A DNA stretch of 64,000 bases, taken from assembly GCA_949317995.1 (NCBI GenBank), contig OX439036.1, positions 28,280,354-28,344,353 on the forward strand, given 5' to 3'. Within the stretch, counting starts at the first letter, position 1. Every line of letters starts with the position of its first letter. Shown here piece by piece: positions 58,148 to 64,000 of the stretch. Both the position numbers and the translations under genes were made by a program. The stretch comes from Acholoe squamosa (taxonomy: Eukaryota > Annelida > Polychaeta > Phyllodocida > Polynoidae). Below the pieces are notes generated by a model. That model was not told where the DNA came from, did not search any database, and worked only from the letters and a program-made list of their open reading frames with translations.

Positions 58148-58234
58148 TGCATACCGCTCTCTGTTTCGACAATATATGAACAACGTATGATTTTAAAATG
58201 TTTAGGACTTTAATCAGTTTCTTTTCTTCTTCAG

Positions 58235-58636
58235 TGGCCACAATACCTCCCGACTACTGCCGTGGGAACCACGACCTCGTACTTAAGGATACCGAAGGAT
58301 ACATAAGTAGTATAGCTTCAGAGGACACGGGCTGTGGGCTGCAGAACCCCTGGATTATCACTGCCCTGCCCGGCCAGAAGATAAACCTTACTCTGTATGA
58401 CTTCTCCATGGCTACACAAAATGACAGTGTGAGCCTACCCCGGCGGACCTCCTACCCTATGTATTGCCAGCAGTACGCCAGGGTGGAGGAAACAGACGCC
58501 GCACGTAGCACTATCATATGTGGAGGAGAACAACGTGTACGTAACGTGTATTTATCAGTTACCCACGTAGTGGAGGTACACGTGATGAGCAGGAGAGTAC
58601 ATGGAAAGGCACAACACTTCCTTATAAAATATCAAG
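58235..58636 (+). CDS. CUB domain (internal exon)
   Basis: An exon between the acceptor TTCTTCAG and the donor GTTAGT, with phase 1 at both ends. Such a symmetrical module is typical of shuffled extracellular domains. The 134 residues begin VATIPPDYC and carry four cysteines at CUB spacing (DYC, DTGCG, PMYC, IICGG), a WIITALPGQKINLTLYDF strand pair as in CUB cores, and a C-terminal FLIKYQ. CUB domains are extracellular beta-sandwiches in developmental proteases, receptors and auxiliary subunits. Following the SUEL lectin exons in phase, it gives a SUEL-CUB architecture. Ligand and membrane anchoring are unknown because the 3' exons lie beyond the window or were not recognised. Confidence 0.88.
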
Positions 58637-60336
58637 GTTAGTATCAGTATGCATTGCAATTATGTTCTGCTCTGTTGTTTCATCTCCATCTCTCATGTAT
58701 TTACAAACACAGGCTGGCTGCTTGATTTTCATTCCTTTTCATTTCTTCGAATCTGATGGAAATGTATCTCAAATTGCTGTTAATGTCTAGATTGAGTGTA
58801 GGTGAGAGAGCAGAAGCTGATATCACAATAATGATAAACCAGTTGGATATCAAGCATTCTAATTGCACTTAATAATCTGTGCGACGGTACTTAATTTCAC
58901 TGCCAACATCATTCATTAGCCAGTTTGAGGTTTGTTATTATCAGAAGGCACAAGCATGCCAAAGCGAATCAATAAAGAAAGCCATTGGATAAATCCAATA
59001 TAATATTACATACAGTACGATAGGTTTAAGGTTAGAATAGCATACATATCATGTGATACATTCAAATTGATTACCAGCTGGGCCATATACCTTGCAACTG
59101 CCCTGCTACAAATCAATGCTGATTCTGGTTGTCTGTGAGCAGTGTCGGTCTCCCCTGTCCATCTCTGCTAGGCAGGTCATGCTTACAAACACAATGGTTG
59201 GCATGCATTGGCCCTGTAGGAATGGGTTGTGTGGAACAGTACAGGGGAGAGACTAATGTAGGCCTAGGGGTTTTCAGTCTAGTTTAGTCACATAGCTAGG
59301 GGGTGGGATGGGGGCAGCCGCTGGTGTCTCTCCTACATACCAAACCATGTAGCAACCCCTGCCCTGCGGTCTAGACGGGGTGGTGCCACTGAGGCCCACC
59401 CCTCCCTCCTACCACCACCCCTCCTCCAGGAGTAGAGAGCTATATGGGTAATCGTGCTGGGTCATATATGGCCGTGTCGGGGATATCGACAGATTGATTC
59501 TTTATTTAGGATTCTGGCAGAGGTCCCGAAATATTTTGGAGCAAGATTCAGGGCTAGAAAAACATATCAAGTGCACTACTCTTAAGGGCCTGCAATGCTC
59601 GAGGCCGAAAGATAAATAACATGCTTATTTGTCTGCTTTTAAAAGCTGTTGAATTCTCCATTTACTGGGACTTAGTTCTCATATATGTGATTATTTTTAA
59701 TTTGGCGAAATTGATGAAACCAAACCTGAGGTAGAAATGGAAAACACATGGAATATCATGCCATAGCATGTAATCAAAGGGGATACAATCATGCTTCAAT
59801 TTGCATTTGAATCAGCTATCCCTTTCTACTGCCTGTGCTGACATGCAAAAGCCGATTTCTTAAATGTTATTTGGTCCCTTTTTCCCACAAGTCTACAATA
59901 TCAGAAGTCCCCGAGGTCAATTTCATTACATTTCCATGTTTTCTCCTGTCTCACTTTAACCACTGCCACCCTGGAGGATGGAGGGGTAGGTTAGTGGTAC
60001 CCTCTGGTGATGGGAACGCGTTGCAGGTCGCGTTCCAGTTCACGCCCCATCCAGGTGACGCTGATGGATGATATGGAGGTTATATGATCGATTTTATTTA
60101 CGTAGCGATACCATGAGGCATGCACCGCCTGCACAGACATGGGGTAGGGGAATGAGGAATGGGAACCCTGGAGCACAGGAGCAGAGGTTTAGAAATGGAG
60201 GGATGAAAAAGGTACACTAGATATACAGTTATAAATGTGGTGGTAGAATGGCTGCCAATTACAATTTCATTGCTTGAATAGCATTAGGAAATATATATGG
60301 TTGATATGATGAAAAGATAAATGCGACCCTAAGACC

Positions 60337-61352
60337 ATTTAATTAAAATAACTTGGATTACGGATCCGCCGCTGGGATTTTTGGCAAATGTAAAAAAAAA
60401 AAAAAAAAAAATTTACCTTTGGCCGCTGGGATTTTTGGAGATTCAGGCAAAAACATGAAAAATGTCCATGGTGATAGGTAAACACCCAACATTTCACAAT
60501 CTTCCCTATGTTAATCTGCGGGTACAGGAACATTCCTGTGGAAACAGGAACATTCCTGCTGCTACAGGAGGATTTTTCTGGATATAGAAAGATTCCTGCT
60601 AATGCAGGAAGATTATTGTGGATACAGGAACATTTCAATGCATAAAATAACAGTTGTTACAGATACAGAAAAAAATCTGGTGGATGCAGAGACAATTCTT
60701 GTGGATACAGGAATAATTTTTGCAGGTATGGGGACATTATGGTAGGTACAGGAACAATTATATCCAGTGCAAGAAATATCTTGTGAGTAAGAAATCATTT
60801 GCAGATGCAAGAATAATTCTAGCACCCACAAGTTTGCCCTCAAGAATAGTTTGTGTATATGCAAGATTGTTTGTGTACCCTTAGTCATATTTTGTACACC
60901 AAAACAGAATAGTTTGTGCACCTGCAAGAATAGTTGTGCACCCGCAAGAATTATCTCTGTACCAGCAAGAATTTTTTTCTGTACCCACAAGAATCATCCT
61001 GTACCCGCAAGAATCGCCCAGTACCCGCAAGATTCGCCCAGTTCCCAAAAGAATTGTTCCTGTACCTGTAAGAATTGTTCCAATACCCGCAAGAATTGAT
61101 CGGTACCCGCAAGAATTGTTTCTGTACCCGCAAGAATTGTTCAGGAGTCGCAAGAATATTTTTTCTGGTGAAAAAATTATTTTTGATATGTCCTATTAGT
61201 GGCTCTGTAATACTTGGATTTCTAGGTGGACTCTTTGTTTTGCCTCTGGCCGCTGGGAAATCTTGGATTCAAAATCCAACATTTTGTTTTTTTACCTTTG
61301 ACCGCCCAAAATGTCAGCTAAAATCCAGTAATCCAAGTTATTTTAATCAAAT
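60337..61352. mobile_element. Foldback element made of mirrored minisatellites
   Basis: The ends are a 24-bp inverted repeat with one difference, ATTTAATTAAAATAACTTGG on the left and ATTTGATTAAAATAACTTGG on the right (minus strand), both followed by ATTAC. Next to each lies a GCCGCTGGGATTTTTGG-like or GACCGCCCAAAATG-like block. The interior is a run of a roughly 21-bp motif. The left half reads like GATACAGGAACATTCCTG and the right half reads its complement, GTACCCGCAAGAATTGTTCC, so the whole 1 kb can fold back on itself. A 20-base A-run lies near 60391. No protein is encoded. Confidence 0.75.
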
Positions 61353-63204
61353 AGCCTAATGAGGATTAATTTGATGTAGGAAGGGTATATACAGAGAGAC
61401 GTGCAAAGAGACGTAAGATTGGAGTGCGATTGATATAAAAGGATATATACATAAATCTCAATGTCTGGGCTGCGTAAATTTATAATACGATTGAATGCCT
61501 TTTGTATCTAAAACATTAGGGGGGCTAGTGTGTAATATTTAGTCATTGTCAAGTGGACGAGGGAGTAGGTAAGTAGGTTGCACAGGAAATGGGAGGTTTG
61601 GAGCATCCATCCTCAATAGGATGAGGTGAGTGTGAGTCTTAAGATGGAGAGGGGAATAAAGACGGCGGTGGGTGGCGAGAGGATGCTGGCACTGGTGATG
61701 ACTGGAGAAGCCTGGCCAGATTCAGAAGTTGACGAGTGAGAAGTGAGATGTGGAGAATGTCAGCGTCTAAGGGTATTTGGAGAAGTAGGCATTGGGCATT
61801 TCTCCGGCAGTAGGTGCCATTATGCGACTACTGTGGCTTCCCTGATGGCCATGACGAGGGGACGACCAAAGCTCCCCTCGCCACTAAAATGTGTTTTTCT
61901 GTGGTAAGGTACGCATTAGGCACAGCCCGATGGGTGGCCGGGGGGCCAACGCCTGCCACCACCCCGACACCCCGGCTCCATTATGAATATGAGCCACAAT
62001 GTAGCCATGTAATAGCCAGGTCAGGGTGATACAACCAGCCAGACCTGTGGGCTAAAGTCCCCCTAGATGGACACTGAGATGGAAAGACACGCAATATATA
62101 TGGCATAATGATAGCCTGTCATCGACAGAATGTTGGCTAGGATTTGGACGCCGGGAAGAGAACTTTTGCGGGTGTTTCTCCAGAGCGTTTTGAAAACAGC
62201 ACCTGGTTCTGATTCAATGTATCTACCATGCAATCAAGGGGGGGGGGGTAGTTTTCATGTGGAAGTCCATCGGACCGATTGTGAAAAAAAACACGGTGGG
62301 GTATCGGTTACGCATCGGGAGGCAACACACGAAGTGATTGCCTCCAGACGCCACGTTTGTTTCCCAATTCCATCTTAATCCTAGGGAGTGAATCTCATCA
62401 ATAGGGCAAAAGGACAGTGGTAAAATTGAATTGGTATGATAGACAGTTCGAGGCGGTACCTGGCCTTGAAGTGATATGAACATGAACGAAAGATGAAGCA
62501 TGCCAGGATAGGAGGATATAATTTCTATCCATCATACAGAGATAAACCCAGATTTCCAGTTGCAGGAGAGAAGGGGGGAGGAGTCGACAATCGGATGCAC
62601 TATGAATCCCACGAATATGGGTAAATCTACAATATTGCAGGGATTTTTCTTTTTCAAGAGTACAGAGCTCTTCCTCGAAATCTAGAAGTTATAAGCCATA
62701 AAAGGCAGGGAATAGACCTGCACAGCCCTCCCTCTCTCAAACAGCCTGGAGTATAACCCCCCTGGGCGTACACTGGGACCCTGCTCTTACGATAGTTCCC
62801 ATTACCCTGCAAGGCTTTGGGCAGCAGGGTCTCCACTGGGACTTCATATATTGTTATTTGTATACCTCACCCACCATCAAGTCTGTTAAATAATGGTCCG
62901 TGTCAGATGGCGGTGGAGAGCCGCATCCTACCCACACAAGGAGCTGGGAGCCACCACCTCCCCTGCTATTTATGGTACACTGCTCCTGCTACCTCCAAGG
63001 TAGACATCCCACAATAGTGGTGTGTAGAGGAGTACACACACCAGGAGTAGCCCATAGCTACTGTGTGTGGAAAAGAGAAAGCCATTAGGGTTGAACTTGA
63101 AGTAGTTTGATGCAAATGAGAGCGCAATGGTATTGATAGACATATGTTTGTATATTGCCAATGCCATGGACAATGCCAATGCACATATGTTGGTTTATTT
63201 CACG

Positions 63205-63950
63205 ATTTCTGGTATTCTGAGTGCTTTTTCTGGATATTCCCATGCACATACCTGTCGATATTGTAGCATCACTTTTGTAAGGCGTGCGGTTATCCAAGGA
63301 TAACAGGCACCCAGTGTGGTTATCCATGGATAATCTGCATGCCTTACATGTCCTTACATGTAATATGTTACATGTTAAAACCTACAGAATTTATCATTGC
63401 CAGTGTAGGGGTCGAACCTGCAGTCTCACATCCCAAATCCAACTCCCTATGCATTGCACCACAGGGACTGACGTGGAACGGTCTGGGTTTGCTTAGTTAG
63501 ATTGTAGAGGTAGGCGGGTCTGGGCGCATCTTTTTTTTGCCCTGTGCCCGCTACCATAACCGCGAGACGCATTCAAAGCAAGCCAAGCCGAGACGGGTGC
63601 CGAGGTGTGTGTATTTGGTTATAAGTTGTGGGCCTACTATACTTTAATATAGGCTAATACGGATCATGTGGTGTACACATAACCATGAGACGCATTCAAA
63701 TGAAGCCAAGCCTAGCTGGGCACCGAGGTGTGTGTACTGATCGTGTACATACATAACCGCAAGACGCATTCAAAGCAAGCCAAGCTGAGACGGGCGCTGT
63801 CGCTGTCCGCTGCCGGGCACTGAGGTGCATGTACCTGTACACACTATGGCTGGCTTCGAGTCCCGGGGAGGGGGAACAATTTTTGTTTTTAACTTGAATT
63901 TATTGGTATTCTATTGATTATCTATTGGTATCGTGGAATAAAATAAGTAG
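63205..63950. repeat. Composite repeat, copy 2
   Basis: Related to 17600-18235, with the same order of landmarks. It differs by an extra internal duplication around GACGCATTCAAA(G/T)(C/G)AAGCCAAGC (three times near 63567, 63687 and 63759) and by having TTATCCA(A/T)GGATAA motifs near 63291 and 63321 instead of the GGTGGATATCAGCA triplet. Confidence 0.6.
63403..63472 (-). repeat. tRNA-like SINE head in composite repeat copy 2
   Basis: On the minus strand it has an A-box-like TGTGGTGCAATGCATAGGG and a B-box AGGTTCGACCCC. The layout is the same as at 17801-17868, with several differences, so the two copies are not recent twins. Confidence 0.55.
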
Positions 63951-64000
63951 TCAATGGATAATTCATGACTTGTGTGTGTTAGCAAAGGATGGTTAGACTC

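Larger units (their letters stand above)
43554..58234 (+). other. Intron of 14.7 kb between lectin and CUB exons
   Basis: GTGAGT to CTTCTTCAG, phase 1. It holds the weak inverted-end unit at 46680-47885, tRNA-like units near 51338-52113, a perfect hairpin at 57341-57364 and an AT microsatellite near its 3' end. CG-rich patches without a supported gene lie near 44440-44660, 48100-48540, 49090-49390 and 53090-53300. An open frame at 55896-56282 is not recognised. Confidence 0.75.
58637..64000 (+). other. Intron or downstream DNA after the CUB exon
   Basis: It begins with the donor GTTAGT. No further exon in phase 1 with a recognisable domain is seen before the window ends, so the gene probably continues to the right. 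The stretch contains the foldback at 60337-61352 and composite repeat copy 2. The remaining parts (58640-60336, 61353-63200) show only isolated frames without motifs. Confidence 0.5.

Noticed and set aside
57833-58213. 126-codon frame with an Ile/Tyr run before the CUB exon
   Set aside because: It is created by the AT microsatellite, and the CUB exon itself starts later at a clear acceptor.

Overview
The window is animal genomic DNA, most likely from a marine or other non-vertebrate bilaterian. It holds spaced coding exons with GT..AG introns, introns of tens of kilobases, many degenerate tRNA-derived SINE heads and many short inverted-repeat elements. I cannot place the species more closely. 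No complete host gene lies in the window. Three plus-strand exons (10546-10703, 43427-43553, 58235-58636) fit together in phase and encode a SUEL-type (galactose-binding) lectin domain split over two exons, followed by a CUB domain. They are the middle of an extracellular or membrane protein gene whose first and last exons lie outside or were not recognised.

The 32.7-kb intron inside the lectin domain holds the main feature: a 17.1-kb LTR retroelement of the Ty3/gypsy, errantivirus-like type (22153-39248), inserted antisense to the host gene. Its two 725-bp LTRs match wherever I compared them, begin TG and end CA on the plus strand, and are flanked by the 4-bp duplication ATGT, so it is young. 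On the minus strand it carries gag (with a very long N-terminal extension), pol (protease, reverse transcriptase, RNase H, integrase and a long charged tail), then a 4.7-kb block of accessory frames, then a baculovirus F-like envelope region. The accessory block holds a C2H2 zinc-finger protein whose stop overlaps the start of the next frame (TAATG), an Arg/Lys-rich protein, and a second small capsid-like protein. Between these and env lies a 417-codon frame on the opposite strand, flanked by splice-like signals. This complex-retrovirus-like layout with an antisense gene is the best candidate here for an undescribed system.

The retroelement sits inside the last unit of a 38-bp minisatellite (about 20435-22152, continuing after 39252). 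The minisatellite in turn lies inside an older unit with about 100-bp inverted ends (19089-19189 and 40493-40584). The rest of the introns is a mosaic of small elements. These are a TTAA-flanked piggyBac-like MITE (2615-3153), nested inverted-repeat elements (4593-6227 with 5067-5959 inside), a short MITE (8162-8318), foldback elements (11077-11674 and 60337-61352, the second built of mirrored minisatellite arrays), a hairpin (18241-18398), a two-copy composite repeat (about 17600-18235 and 63205-63950), and tRNA-like SINE heads, some in facing pairs.

Stretches not listed as features (most of 1-2600, 6230-8160, 8320-10545, 11680-17600, 40590-43426, 43554-46680, 47890-51330, 52115-58070, 58640-60336, 61353-63200) look like ordinary intronic or flanking DNA without a gene I can support.
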